Shown: positions 49,030-60,435 of the stretch, in pieces
How the letters are laid out: each line of letters starts with the position of its first letter
Position numbering within the stretch: position 1 is the stretch's first letter
NCBI RefSeq assembly: GCF_024868665.1
Contig: NC_079898.1
Span: 4,251,842 to 4,315,841, forward strand
Direction: 5' to 3'
DNA: 64,000 bases
Origin: Triplophysa rosa
Lineage: Eukaryota; Chordata; Actinopteri; Cypriniformes; Nemacheilidae
Notes under the pieces: generated by a model
Databases searched by the model: none
Seen by the model: the letters and a program-made list of their open reading frames with translations, nothing else
Told to the model about the DNA's origin: nothing
Translations under genes and position numbers: made by a program

Positions 49030-49936
49030 TATAGAGTTCAAAAGACGTTAAAATAGTGATAAATATCAACTTATCAGTGTATATTGATTTGCCTTAACGG
49101 TCTGGTCGGTGGATTGTTGCTATTTTGCACGTCCGTTCAGCTTTCTCATTAGTTCGTGGGCGATGTCTTCACATTAAGTGTGCTCTTCAGAGGCGTCTGA
49201 AGTTAAGAGCGTGAGTGTTTATTTCAGTTTACGGTTATAATATACACTGTCATGTAACTCATATGTCGTCTGTGTTTATGTAAAGTTGCAAAAGTTACTT
49301 AATTACACTCTCGTATTGTATTAGAGGGGAGAGGTGAAGCACGTTTACTCGCACGTGAGCTGCGGTCCACGTGAGCACTCGGGTTTGAGAGACTGCCGCA
49401 ATGTGAGTTGTCGATGATATGTTTCTTTGTTTTGTTTTATATATCTGTTTTTTGTTTCTAACGGAATTGAACTGTGTTCAATGTGTATTTGTGAATGCTT
49501 TTGACCTGATGTATGTAAGCAGCAATAGTATAGTATGGTTTTAAGTGCTGCAGATGTGCTGCATGTGCTTATATGTCTTGCAGTTGTTAACGTGGATTGT
49601 TCCATGATGTGTATTTTTCTGTTTTCCTTTTCTCTATAGTCACTACCGTTGTTTATTTGGGGTGGTTAAACATAACTATTGTTATTGAGCCACTGAACAG
49701 GCAGACTTGGTTTTTGTTGTTGTTTTGTTTTGTTTTTCTTTTACTTAATACTTTGTTTACCAATTGACTGATGCTGAATTTCTCATGTCCAAAATGTGGC
49801 ATTGTTTCTCCTAAGCCTGACTTAGTTTTTCTTTAATGCTGCATCCCTTTCGGGTGTAGTCGGGAATAAAAGAACCCCAGTTAATGTGTAGTCAGTGTTT
49901 TGTCTTGATTAACAAGTAATAATAAACCCGGCCACA
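49030..49936 (+). mobile_element. LTR-like unit B
   Basis: Inverted counterpart of unit A over its whole length. It begins abruptly at TATAGAGTTC beside an N (49029) and ends AATAAACCCGGCCACA. AATAAAAGAACCCC near 49865 suits an LTR polyadenylation signal. Its 5' portion, with microsatellite and TGTAACCGGG start, is missing here. Confidence 0.55.
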
Positions 49937-49941
49937 TATTT

Positions 49942-49959
49942 TGGTACCAGGAGTGGGGT
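49942..49959 (+). other. Possible primer-binding site after LTR-like unit B
   Basis: TGGTACCAGGAGTGGGGT begins five bases after the CCACA end of the LTR-like unit, where a tRNA primer site starting TGG is expected. I have not identified the tRNA. Confidence 0.35.
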
Positions 49960-50395
49960 TTCCTTTTTTTAGTTGGGTTTTTCTTTAATGTACACAATTT
50001 GGTGGGTGGTATTTAAACAACGGTAGTGGACTGCTTCCTGTTTCCTGTTTCCTGCATCGCTGCCGGCAGCTTGTTTGTATCAGTGCGCTTCCCACTTCGC
50101 TCTAATATTAGTGTATTTTATTATCGTTAATTATTATTGTCGTTGCTAACTTATCCTGATATCTCAATAACCCTGTTCCTGTTATTTACTTGGAAGAGTC
50201 TAAACCAAATGTGATAGTTAACTTAACGCCGTTAGCATAGCAATAGCGTGTTAGCTTGCTTTCTGTTCACACTGTGGAATATCATCTTGCCTCTGGTTTG
50301 TCTTGTGTGCTAACTGTTTCTCTTTTTAAGCGAGTATACTACGATCCATCGAGCAACCTTGGTAAGTTGGAATTGCACTTCAAATCCGGTGAGTT

Positions 50396-51265
50396 ATGGC
50401 TTCTATTCCTATTATTGTTACTTGCACCTCATGTCATATGTTTAGCTTAGCCTTCTCTGTCAGCTGCGAGGGCTTTATATGCGATAAATGCAGGGAAATA
50501 GTTAGGCTGACAGAGAAGATCTTAGAATTAGAGTCTCGCATCCAATCCTTATCTGAGGATAGTAAGAGTTTAACGACGATAGAAAACACTCTGGATGCGA
50601 GCAACATTAGCGCACACAGCTCGGTTCCGGTTGAAAATCCTCCGCAGCTGGGAAACTTCGTGACTGTGAGACGGCGTAGTCGCAGGACAAAACATCACTC
50701 GACCGTTCCGATTACAGTCTCGAACAGGTTTGCCCCGCTCAGTGACGCACCGACTGAGAAACCTGCTGAAAGTGCCCTAGTTATCGGTGATTCTATTGTT
50801 CGGAACGTTAACATAGAGGCACCAGCCACCATAGTCAAATGTTTACCGGGAGCCAGAGCGCCTGACATCAAGTCAAATTTAAATGTGCTGGCTAAGGCTA
50901 ATCGTAAATTCAGTAAGATTGTCATTCACGTCGGCACAAATGATGTTCGACTCCGTCAATCGGAGATCACAAAAGATAACATTAAAGAGGTGTGTGAGCT
51001 CGCAAGCATGATGTCAGACACTGTAATATTCTCTGGCCCCCTCAATGCTTATCGTGGTGATGAGATTTATAGCAGATTATCATCACTAAATGGCTGGTTG
51101 TCTGAGTGGTGCCTGCAGAATGATATAGTTTTTATAAATAACTGGAAGAGTTTTGAGGGCAGACCTGACCTGTTGAAACGAGATGGTCTCCATCCCTCCT
51201 GGGCTGGGACTTCCATCCTGTCTAGAAATATGGCAAAAAGTCTTAATGCTAATGCTAAAACTTGA
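50396..51265 (+). CDS. L2 LINE ORF1: zinc-ribbon-like, coiled coil, SGNH esterase
   Basis: An intact 289-codon frame. Residues 10-32 hold five Cys (CTSC ... SCEGFICDKC), a zinc-ribbon-like arrangement. Residues 33-56 form a heptad-like coiled coil (IVRLTEKILELESRIQSL). A basic linker (VRRRSRRTKHH) follows. Residues 128-267 make an SGNH/GDSL hydrolase: GDSIV at 131 (catalytic Ser), GTND at 180, and DGLHP at 263 (Asp/His). Esterase-type ORF1 proteins are known in the L2/CR1 LINE group; their exact role in retrotransposition is unsettled. ORF2 starts about 130 bp downstream. The same protein is broken in copies A and C. Confidence 0.9.
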   Translation: MASIPIIVTCTSCHMFSLAFSVSCEGFICDKCREIVRLTEKILELESRIQSLSEDSKSLTTIENTLDASNISAHSSVPVENPPQLGNFVTVRRRSRRTKHHSTVPITVSNRFAPLSDAPTEKPAESALVIGDSIVRNVNIEAPATIVKCLPGARAPDIKSNLNVLAKANRKFSKIVIHVGTNDVRLRQSEITKDNIKEVCELASMMSDTVIFSGPLNAYRGDEIYSRLSSLNGWLSEWCLQNDIVFINNWKSFEGRPDLLKRDGLHPSWAGTSILSRNMAKSLNANAKT

Positions 51266-51397
51266 CTCGCTGGGGCCCAGGTCAGGGAGCAGACAGTATG
51301 GCTTAACCAACTGTCTGCTTGCCGTCTCACGTCGCAGAATACACAAAATGTACAACATGTAGTAATCCGTTCTCCCAAACATCACAAAATAGAGACT

Positions 51398-54361
51398 GTG
51401 TCTGTCCCCCGGATTAGCAAACATAAAATAATGCGTAAACCTCTTGAAAGTAATTTAATAAACGTTAAACAAACTAAACATGAACAAAATACAGATAATC
51501 AACTGTTACGACTCGGATTGCTAAATATTAGATCTCTCTCTAATAAAGCACTTTTTGTTAACGATATGATAACAGATCATAAAATAGACATGCTCTGTTT
51601 GACAGAAACATGGCTAAAACCAGATGATTATATTGCTTTAAATGAATCTGTCCCCCAAGATTATTATTATAAACACGAGCCTCGTCTAAAAGGCAGAGGG
51701 GGAGGTGTCGCAGCACTTTACAATAACTCTCTTAGCATTTCCCAGAAGTCGAACTCTAAATATAATTCTTTTGAAGTCATGGTTCTTCATGTTTCAACAC
51801 CTAATACTAAAGATAAAACACTTTTTAAATTGATTCTAGCTATTGTATATAGGCCTCCAGGGCACCACACAGATTTTATTAAAGAATTTGGTGGGTTCTT
51901 ATCAGAACTAGTACTGGCCGCAGATAGACTCCTTGTCGTTGGTGACTTTAACATCCACGTAGATAACGTTACAGATGCCTTAGGAATGGCTTTCAAAGAC
52001 ACTCTTAACTCCATGGGCATTAGTCAACATGTGTCAGGACCCACTCACCTTCGTAATCATACTTTAGATTTAATACTGTCTTACGGTATAAATGTGGACG
52101 ACGTTAAAATCCTTCAGCAGAGTGAAGACATTTCGGATCATTATCTGGTATTATGTTTGCTTCACTGGCCTACGGCTGCAAATAAAACTCATTGTTACAA
52201 ATATGGTAGAACAATAACTTCAACTACCAAAGATGCGTTTCTCGATAATCTGCCCGAATTGTCTCAAATCATGAGAAATAACGTTGAAGATCTTGACATT
52301 ACCACTGAAAATTTTAATTCCACCTTCTCGGTAACGCTAGACAAAGTTGCTCCACTACGTTTAAAGAAGATTAAAAATGGCAGCCCCACACCGTGGTATA
52401 ATGAACACACTCAGGCTCTAAAGAAAGCGGCCCGAAAAATGGAGCGCAAGCTTTAAGAAAACTAAATTAGAGGTATTTCGTACAGCATGGAAGGATAGTA
52501 TTCGAAAATACAGGAAAGCCCTAATAACTTCTAGATCCGCCTACTTTTCATCACTAATAGAAGAAAACCAGCACAACCCTAGGTTTTTATTTAACACGTG
52601 GCTAAATTAACAAAAAATAAATCGTCAGTGACTTCTGATCCTGTATATCAGCATAGCAGTGATGAATTTATGAACTACTTCACATATAAAATCCAAGATA
52701 TTAGAGAAAAAATTATAACAATGCAATCAGAAGTGAAACCCGCTGAACAAACTAACTACAGCGCCCTTAAGGAGAAAATGCAATTATTTTATACCGTAGA
52801 TCAAGATGAGCTGTCTAAAATTATTAGATCATCTAAATCAACAACATGCATACTAGACCCTATACCTACAAATCTACTGAAAGAGATGCTCCCAGAAATT
52901 ATAGATCCTCTTCTTGGTATTATTAACTCATCTCTGACATTAGGACATGTGCCTAAAGCATATAAGGTGGCTGTTATAAGGCCCCTTGTCAAAAAACCCC
53001 AACTCGACCCTAGAGAACTAAGGAACTACAGGCCTATATCGAATCTACCTTTCATATCTAAAATTCTGGAAAAAGTAGTTTCAACTCAATTATGCTCCTT
53101 CCTCCAAAGGAATGACATCAATGAAGAATTCCAGTCTGGATTTAGAGCATGTCACAGTACAGAGACTGCTTTGATCAGAGTTACAAATGATCTGCTATTG
53201 GCGTCTGACCGAGGTTGTATCTCGTTATTGGTGCTGCTAGACCTTAGTGCTGCATTCGATACCATTGACCACAGCACACTCCTACATAGACTCGAAAATT
53301 ATGTCGGCATTAAGGGAATAGCTTTGAAATGGTTTAAATCTTATTTATCCGACCGTTTTCAATTTGTAGCAATAAACAATGAGGTGTCACGCAAATCGCA
53401 AGTCCAGTACGGTGTACCACAGGGCTCAGTCTTAGGGCCTCTGCTCTTCGCATTATACATGCTACCTCTAGGAGATATAATAAAGCGACACGGAGTTAGC
53501 TTTCACTGTTATGCTGATGATACTCAACTTTATATTTCCTCGAAGCCTCATGAAACACAGCAGTTCCATCGAATAATGGAATGCATAGTCGATATAAAAA
53601 ACTGGATGAGTAACAACTTTTTATTACTGAACTCGGACAAAACGGAAGTGTTACTTATTGGACCGAAAACTGCTATAAGTAACAACCAAGAATACTGTTT
53701 AACTATTGACGGATGTTCCATAAAACCCTCGTCGTCAGCAAAGAATCTTGGCGTTCTATTCGATAGTAATCTGTCATTTGAGAGCCACGTCGCCAACACC
53801 TGTAAAATTGCGTTTTTCCATTTTAAGAATATATCTAAACTACGTCATATGCTGTCAATCTCAGATGCAGAGAAGTTAATTCATGCATTCATGACATCAA
53901 GACTAGATTACTGTAATGCACTGTTAGGTGGTTGCCCTGCAGGCTTATTACAAAAACTCCAATTGGTCCAAAACGCGGCAGCTCGAGTTCTTACACGTAC
54001 AAAAAAGTATGAACATATTAGCCCGGTTCTGTCAACCTTGCACTGGTTACCTATAAAGCATCGCGTTAACTTTAAAATCTTGCTTATTACCTATAAAGCC
54101 TTACATGGTTTAGCTCCTCAGTACTTGAATGAACTCCTTTTGTATTACAGTCCTTCACGTGCATTACGCTCTCAGGCGTCCTGTCAGTTGGTAATACCTA
54201 GAATTTCAAAATCAAGTGCAGGTGGTAGATCCTTTTCCTATCTAGCGCCTAAACTTTGGAATAGTCTTCCCTGCACTGTCCGGGAGGCAGACACACTCTG
54301 TCAGTTTAAATCTAGACTAAAGACGCATCTTTTTAATCTTGCATACACTACTCTTCCATAA
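51398..54361 (+). pseudogene. L2 LINE ORF2 (endonuclease and reverse transcriptase), two frameshifts
   Basis: An open frame of 352 codons (51398-52456) carries the apurinic-like endonuclease (CLTETWL, GDFNIHVD, SDHYLV). A second of 587 codons (52598-54361) carries RT with LDLSAAFDTIDH, GVPQGSVLGPLLF and YADDTQLY, and the C-terminal region. They are separated by one extra base near 52449 and one missing base near 52597, both absent from copy A and from the copy at 62449. Otherwise no stop is seen. Confidence 0.9.
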
Positions 54362-54997
54362 TATAAATCTTCAGAGGGTTTAGGCTGCATTAGTTAGATC
54401 AACCGGAACCAAAAACACAACTGATGTACTTGTTGCATCAAAGAGTACAGAACAGTACTCTACTCTCAGCCAGTCTTGTCTCATTGTTCCAAGGTTACCA
54501 CAGCGAGCAGGATGCAGTTCATGGCCTGACCTGATGGTAGAGCGGAGAATGGGAAGTGGGGACCTGACAAGAGCTGAGATGATAGAGCTGGATAAAGAAG
54601 GACGCGGTCTCTTGACATGTCTTCACCACAAAATTTCAAATGCTATTAGATTATTAATGATAATCTTAAACTATAATTTATTTTATTATTAAGTTTATTT
54701 ATTTTATTTAGCCTTGTTGTGCAAGTTCTCTGGAGCTTGTGCAGAGGCAGCAGCTTTTGCCAGAGGGGAACTGGAATCCCCTGGTTGGGCCTGGGTTCTC
54801 CTGAGGTTTTTTTTCTCGATTAGAGTTTTGGGTTCCTCGCCACCGTTTGCATACTGTTTTTGCACTATCTGCCTGACCGGGGGGGCTGCTTTAGAATCTT
54901 AAAGTTTTACTTAATTAATATTGCATATAGGAATTTATTATCTGTTATATTTGACCTGTGCTTCTCTCTCCTTTATCCTAAATGTGTGCTCTCACTG

Positions 54998-55190
54998 AGC
55001 GTGTGTGTGTGTGCGTACTTGTCTGTGTACGTACGTGTGTGTGTGTGTGTTGTGTGTGTGTGCGTGCGCATCCGTGTGTGTGTGTGTCTCTGTGTCTGTG
55101 TGTGTTGGTGCGTGTGCGTGTTGTGTGTGTGGAGTGTTTTGTGTGTGGGTGTGTCTGTCTTCTGTGTTTTCAACCTTTTCTTGTTTTTGC
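54998..55190. repeat. GT-rich low-complexity tract in the L2 3' untranslated region
   Basis: Interrupted (GT)n with GTGCGT variants. The same position in the 3' tail at 57790-57900 carries a similar but shorter tract, so it belongs to the LINE family. Cys/Val-rich open frames across it are artefacts. Confidence 0.85.
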
Positions 55191-55295
55191 AGGTACAACT
55201 TTGATTGTTTTGCTTGTAGTCAATGTGTCTCATGTGCAGCTGCTTTGTAACAATGAAAATTGTAAAAGCGCTATATAAATAAAGTTGAGTTGAGA

Positions 55296-55448
55296 GACAG
55301 AGGCAGATGCCTGGAGGGACCAGCTAGAACAGTCGTCTGTTATTCCTGAAAGAGCGTGGGAGCCTTTTAATCCATTGTGTATGGGAATAAAGAACCATTA
55401 ATGATGTATGTGTTTGTCTTGATTACAAGTAATAATAAAACCTGCCCT
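55296..55448 (+). mobile_element. Diverged LTR-like 3' end
   Basis: GGGAATAAAGAACCATTAATG, then TTTGTCTTGATTACAAGTAATAATAAAACC parallels the end of LTR-like units A, 2 and B. It closes the block that interrupts L2 copy C; LINE sequence resumes at 55449. Confidence 0.45.
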
Positions 55449-56683
55449 GAAACGTTACAGATGCCTTAGGATGGCTTTCAAAGACACTCTTAACTCCATG
55501 GGCATTAGTCAACATGTGTCAGGACCCACTCACCTTCGTAATCATACTTTAGATTTAATACTGTCTTACGGTATAAATGTGGACGACGTTAAAATCCTTC
55601 AGCAGAGTGAAGACATTTCGGATCATTATCTGGTATTATGTTTGCTTCACTGGCCTACGGCTGCAAATAAAACTCATTGTTACAAATATGGTAGAACAAT
55701 AACTTCAACTACCAAAGATGCGTTTCTCGATAATCTGCCCGAATTGTCTCAAATCATGAGAAATAACGTTGAAGATCTTGACATTACCACTGAAAATTTT
55801 AATTCCACCTTCTCGGTAACGCTAGACAAAGTTGCTCCACTACGTTTAAAGAAGATTAAAAATGGCAGCCCCACACCGTGGTATAATGAACACACTCAGG
55901 CTCTAAAGAAAGCGGCCCGAAAAATGGAGCGCAACTTTAAGAAAACTAAATTAGAGGTATTTCGTACAGCATGGAAGGATAGTATTCGAAAATACAGGAA
56001 AGCCCTAAAAACTTCTAGATCCGCCTACTTTTCATCACTAATAGAAGAAAACCAGCACAACCTTAGGTTTTATTTAACACAGTGGCTAAATTTAAAAAAA
56101 AAAAATCTTCAGTGACTTCTGATCCTGTATATCAGCATAACAGTGATGAATTTATGAACTACTTTACAAATAAAATCCAAGATATTAGAGAAAAAATTAT
56201 AACAATGCAATCAGAAGTGAAACCCACTGACCAAACTAACTACAGCGCCCTTAAGGAGAAAATTAATTTATACCATAGATATTTCGTACAGCATGGAAGG
56301 ATGTATTCGAAAATACAGGAAAGCCCTAAAAACTTCTAGATCCGCCTACTTTTCATCACTAATAGAAGAAAACCAGCACAACCCAAGGTTTTTATTTAAC
56401 ACAGTGGCTAAATTATCAAAAAATATATCGTCAGTGACTTCTGATCCTGTATATCAGCATAGCAGTGATGAATTTATGAACTACTTCACATATAAAATCC
56501 AAGATATTAGAGAAAAAATTATAACAATGCAATCAGAAGTGAAACCCGCTGAACAAACTAACTACAGCGCCCCTAAGGAGATAATGCAATTATTTTATAC
56601 CGTAGATCACGATGAGCTGTCTAAAATCATTAGATCATCTAAATCAACAACATGCATGCTAGACCCTATACCAGGAGTCTTCA
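55449..56683 (+). mobile_element. L2-type LINE copy C, middle part with internal duplication
   Basis: Resumes ORF2 exactly where 31543 stopped (AACGTTACAGATGCCTTAGG). The open frame from 55471 runs 214 codons. About 300 bp (CAGCATGGAAGGAT ... ACAGCGCCC) occur twice, at about 55968-56265 and 56290-56575. It is cut off at 56683 after LDPIP, where unrelated sequence begins, so the RT domain is missing. Confidence 0.8.
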
Positions 56684-57715
56684 ACTAAAATCGCTTGAGG
56701 TCCAGTAAACGAACCCTCCTTACCAGCCGAGGTCCAGAAAATTAAATACCTAAAAACATGAATTTATGGTTTTTGGCAGACCAAAAAAATAAACATGTCT
56801 TTTCATATCTATACGACGGCATTACAATGTCTGACAACAATATAATGAAGGAAAATGTGCAAAATGCCCTAATCTCTAAACCTGCACTGAACATACATTA
56901 ATTTCAACATTAACAACTTTAAAAGAAAACTAAAGTGTTGTTTTCTGCTGATCTGAGATGAACAAATAGCAGCATCAAGTTGTGACTGATCATTCTCTGA
57001 TAACATTTCAGGTCTTCTTGTGGTTGATGCAGCTGAAAGGGGGGTTTGTTTAATATTTTCTTTTAGTTCATGTCTTTATTTTCCTTCTAAAAGTGTTTCA
57101 CACGCAGCCTCCATGCACTCTTTTACTATTTTCCCATCAGTAAAGGGCTTGTTATGTTTTCCTAAGATCCACTGTATTCTTAGGGAACATTCTATGCTCG
57201 TTGTTGGGCGGTAAGTGAGTGAGGGAGGACCCGTGTAGATCGCTCCTACTGGGCTTTGAGCTAATCTATTTTCCGTGTCCTTACCTCGGACTGCTGCGTG
57301 TAAGTTTTTTCATAGTGTCTCTGTCTAATTTCATAATGCTGTTTAAGGTTTCCACTTTTGACAACCGCAACAGACTTCGAGCAAATGAGACAAACCAGTC
57401 TCGTGCATGTCGATGCAGGAAGAATAAATGCAAATCTCTCGAGCCATTCATCTCGGAAAACATGGTTTTCAGCGTCAACTTTTCAAACTTTTGAAAAGGA
57501 CATTGTTTTTCAGTCACTGAGAGCTACGTCATATGTTAACTGTCCATGGTGCCGTAGGACCCAAACTGCTACTGAGCGGACCTTGATGTCCCTGGTATAA
57601 ATTTGATTGCATTAGAATATAATGTGGCGTTCATTTATTTATTATGTCAAAAGGCTTTGAGGTTCAGACGGACGCATCTCGCAGTCCGCATTCAGACCGG
57701 AGTCTGCTAGTTGGC
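56684..57715. mobile_element. Unidentified insertion in L2 copy C
   Basis: About 1 kb with no resemblance to the LINE. It starts AGGAGTCTTCAACTAAAATC and has GAGGTCCAG-type motifs near both ends (56697, 57659), as in some hAT-like elements. Short open frames show no motif. LINE 3' tail sequence (TATTGCATATAGGAATTTAT) follows it. Confidence 0.4.
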
Positions 57716-58064
57716 TATATTGCTATATTGCATATAGGAATTTATAGTCTGTTATATTTGACCTGTGCTTCTCTCTCCTTTATCTTAAATGTTTGCTCTC
57801 ACTGTGTGTGCGTACTTGTTTGTGTACGTGTGTGCGTGCCCGTGTGTGTGTGTCTATGTCTATGTGTGTTAGTACGTGTGCATATTGTGTGTTCGGAGTG
57901 TTTTGTTTGTGGGTATGTCTGTCTTCTGTGTTTTCACCTTTTTCTTGTTTTTACAGGTACAACTTTAATTGTTTTTCTTATAGTCAATATGTCTCATGTA
58001 CAGCTGCTTTGTAACAATGAAAATTGTTAAAAGCGCTATATAAATAAAGTTGAGTTGAGTTAAG
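57716..58064 (+). mobile_element. L2-type LINE copy C, 3' tail
   Basis: Matches the 3' untranslated region of copy B from TATTGCATATAGGAATTTAT to AAAGTTGAGTTGAGTTAAG. Flanked on the right by TTAAAAGGGTTTTGG, an imperfect repeat of TTTAAAAGGTTTTTG at 29904-29918, a likely target-site duplication of the original LINE. Confidence 0.75.
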
Positions 58065-58530
58065 TTAAAAGGGTTTTGGTTATGTTTTAAGATGTTACCA
58101 TTGTCCTGAAGGATAGAGCATTTGCTAAGGATATGATTAGGCTCAAAGAAAATGACCACAAATGCTGTTTTACTCAAAAGGCATCTCATTGGAGATGCTA
58201 TAGGCACAATCAGCTCTTGCTTTTAATTGTTACTGAGAATTTTGTAAATTGAGATATGAAACAAAAAAGTGTATTTGCAACCAGTGTCTTTGATTAAATC
58301 AGTATTAAAAAAAGTTGTAACAACTTAATAATTTTAATAATGAGCAACAATATTTAAGTTGGTGTTACATAAAAATACATTTCATCTAAGAGAAAAAAGT
58401 AATCTGTCTGACCCAATGTAGTTTGTTTGATGAACTTAATTTTGTTAGAAGTTGTCACAACTCAAAAATATTGATGCAAACTGTTGCGTTATTATTTTTT
58501 TATTGAATCTTCACAATATTTTTTAGAGTG
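58065..58530. mobile_element. MITE with CACTCTAAAAAATA ends, right half
   Basis: Ends TATTTTTTAGAGTG at 58517-58530, inverse of the end at 29384. Separated from its left half by the 28-kb LINE-centred insertion. Confidence 0.65.
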
Positions 58531-59690
58531 TTCGAATTTTTGTCCTCCCTCTTCTTCAGTTCATCCCACTCATTTTCTATATGGTTCATGTCAGGGAACT
58601 GGGATGGCAGGACCTTGATTTTGTGCTCAGTGAGTTATTTTTGTTGATTTTGATGCTTATTTTGAACCAGTGTGCTGATGGAAGATCTAACCACGACCCA
58701 TTATAATATTTCTAGCAGAGCAAGTCAGGTTTATATTTTTATATATGTTGGTATTTGTTATAAAACATGGTGCCATGTATCTGAACAAGATGTCTAGGAC
58801 CTCTGGTATAAAAGTAGGTCCACAGCAATGAAGATCTGGCAATATATTTATATATATATTATCCTTGTGTGCACCAAACCTATCTTGTGTTATTGCTGCC
58901 GAACAAAATTATTTTTCATTTCATATGGCCATTGAACCCAGTCCAGGTTGAAGTCCAGTATGGCATGAGAGCAGGATGTTTTTTTCTTTAACAGTGTCCC
59001 AAACATCTTGTGGTGATGGATGTGCAGTTTTCCTTTATTTTAAGAAAGGAAATTCAACTGTTTTTTTTTTTAATTTTCCATTTGTGATCTTTGAAAAGTC
59101 TTACTTTGGCCACTCAAATTAATCTCTTTGCTGTGCATTAAGACAATATAGACACATTCTCTTTCAGGCAGATTTGCAACATCTTCAGTCCATTAAAACT
59201 TTTCAATTATTGGCCTGATGTTGGAAATAGGCATTTTTATTGTTTTAAACTTTTAAATCCACTTTGTATTTTGTGTAGCTCAATAATCTTTTGCTGCACA
59301 TCAGAACTATATTCTTTGTTTTTGCCCATTGCGATGAAGGATTAAGGGGTTTGGGCTTTGTGTTACTAATATTTATTCTCCCGTGCAACAAGAAGTCATG
59401 ACTGGACAACATGATGTTTCTAGTCACCTTATGTTAATAATAATAATGTGAATATACTTGGGAGATATTGAATTCATAATATTTTTACGGGTGCCAATAA
59501 TTGTGGCAAGGGTGTATTAGAGTAAAACTTTTTTGTTCGCAATGTGATATTCCCCATTTAAAATTTAACGAAATGTAAGAATTTTTTTTTTTTTTAAATA
59601 GAAGATCAAAACGAGAAACAATGCAGATTTATTTCTACAGCCTTCTTTGCTCATATTTACCAAGGGTACCAACAACTTTGTCCACGTGTG
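58531..59690 (-). mobile_element. Tc1-like transposon, right half with transposase remnant
   Basis: The minus strand near 58545-58615 reads PSQFPDMNHIENEWDELKKR, equivalent to the SQSPDLNPIENLWxELKRR region around the last catalytic acid of Tc1 transposases. Many stops interrupt the rest. Ends with GGGTGCCAATAATTGTGGCA and GGGTGTATTAGAG, inverse of the left half. Longer repeat sequence continues to about 59690. Confidence 0.75.
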
Positions 59691-59812
59691 TAAGGCAAGC
59701 TTTATTAATGTACCCTACATTTAAAGCACATACTGTAATCACATTTATAAATAGACAACACCTGTAACACCCAGACTAAGAAGCAGTTCAGTGAGAAAAT
59801 ATTTTTTTCATT

Positions 59813-59818
59813 TTTATT
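59813..59818 (-). terminator. Candidate polyadenylation signal for the upstream collagen gene
   Basis: Minus strand AATAAA, about 280 bp past the stop codon at 60095-60097. Another AATAAA-like site lies near 59701. No transcript evidence. Confidence 0.4.
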
Positions 59819-60094
59819 ATAAACAGCGTTTGTGACAACAAAGCGATTTGCAAACCACAGTACAGTTATAACTATATTTTAATATATGCAGATTTTCTTT
59901 CTTTAAAGAAGAATTCTGGATTAAGTTGGTCAACAATACAAATTTTGTGAAGATGACGATGTTGATTCAGTGTCTCAGTTTTCTGATGTACAATTTCAGT
60001 TTTATATTTACATGAATTATCTTTACATTTCATTGGGTTTTTTTGTCTTATCCACGTTGATTCCAGTGTCACTGTGTGAGCTTAAAGGATGCTA

Positions 60095-60348
60095 TCATTG
60101 GCGTCCCCTAAACCTCGTAGTAGCCCGTTGAGGTACCCGCTGAGGTGCGCGTTGAGTTGTCGCTTCATGTAACTGTTGAGGTGGTCCATTAGCAGTTGCA
60201 TTGAGTAAAGCGCATCCAGAGGTCAAACAGACTCCAGGAACCCCACGTAGTCCAGGGTACCCCCTAAAACCAAGTTGACCGACTAGGCCTCGCTCACCCA
60301 TCTGACCTGGCTGTCCGTCAAATGCCTGGCCAGGTCTCCCACGCTGAC
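60095..60348 (-). CDS. Last exon of a col21a1-like FACIT collagen gene
   Basis: A TTATTATTAG acceptor opens (G)QRGRPGQAFDGQPGQMGERG, then nine Gly-X-Y triplets after the FDG interruption, and the terminal motif GVCLTSGC (Cys-x4-Cys). An Arg/Gln/Thr-rich tail of about 38 residues (TTQRAPQRVPQRATTRFRGR) ends at TGA, 60095-60097. As I recall human COL21A1, five triplets, a two-residue interruption, nine triplets and Cys-x4-Cys occur in the same order, so this is probably a col21a1 paralogue or the second copy. The longer tail is unlike the human one. COL9A1 is the main alternative, but I recall ten triplets there. Confidence 0.8.
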
Positions 60349-60435
60349 CTAATAATAAAGTAACAGTGTCCAGCATGAACCTCAAGTTAAAGAACATGAT
60401 AGCTAGATACCCATTTCTAAATCATCTGTGATGTT

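Larger units (their letters stand above)
50054..55295 (+). mobile_element. L2-type LINE copy B, near full length
   Basis: Runs from GCATCGCTGCCGGCAG to the LINE tail GCGCTATATAAATAAAGTTG followed by AGTTGAG, the usual end of fish L2 elements. Contains ORF1, ORF2 and a GT-rich 3' untranslated region. Immediately upstream, 118 bp of LTR-leader-like sequence link it to LTR-like unit B. No clear target-site duplication flanks it. Confidence 0.9.

Noticed and set aside
54860..55278. Cys/Val-rich open frames of 80-114 codons
   Set aside because: Translation of the GT-rich LINE 3' untranslated tract, present in all frames.
57219..57517. Possible transposase in the insertion within L2 copy C
   Set aside because: Neither strand shows a transposase motif I can name; left as unidentified insertion.
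60095..60348. Assignment of the C-terminal exon to col9a1
   Set aside because: The number of triplets between the last interruption and Cys-x4-Cys (nine) and the KGxxGxGxPG imperfection fit COL21A1 as I recall it better than COL9A1; kept as an alternative.
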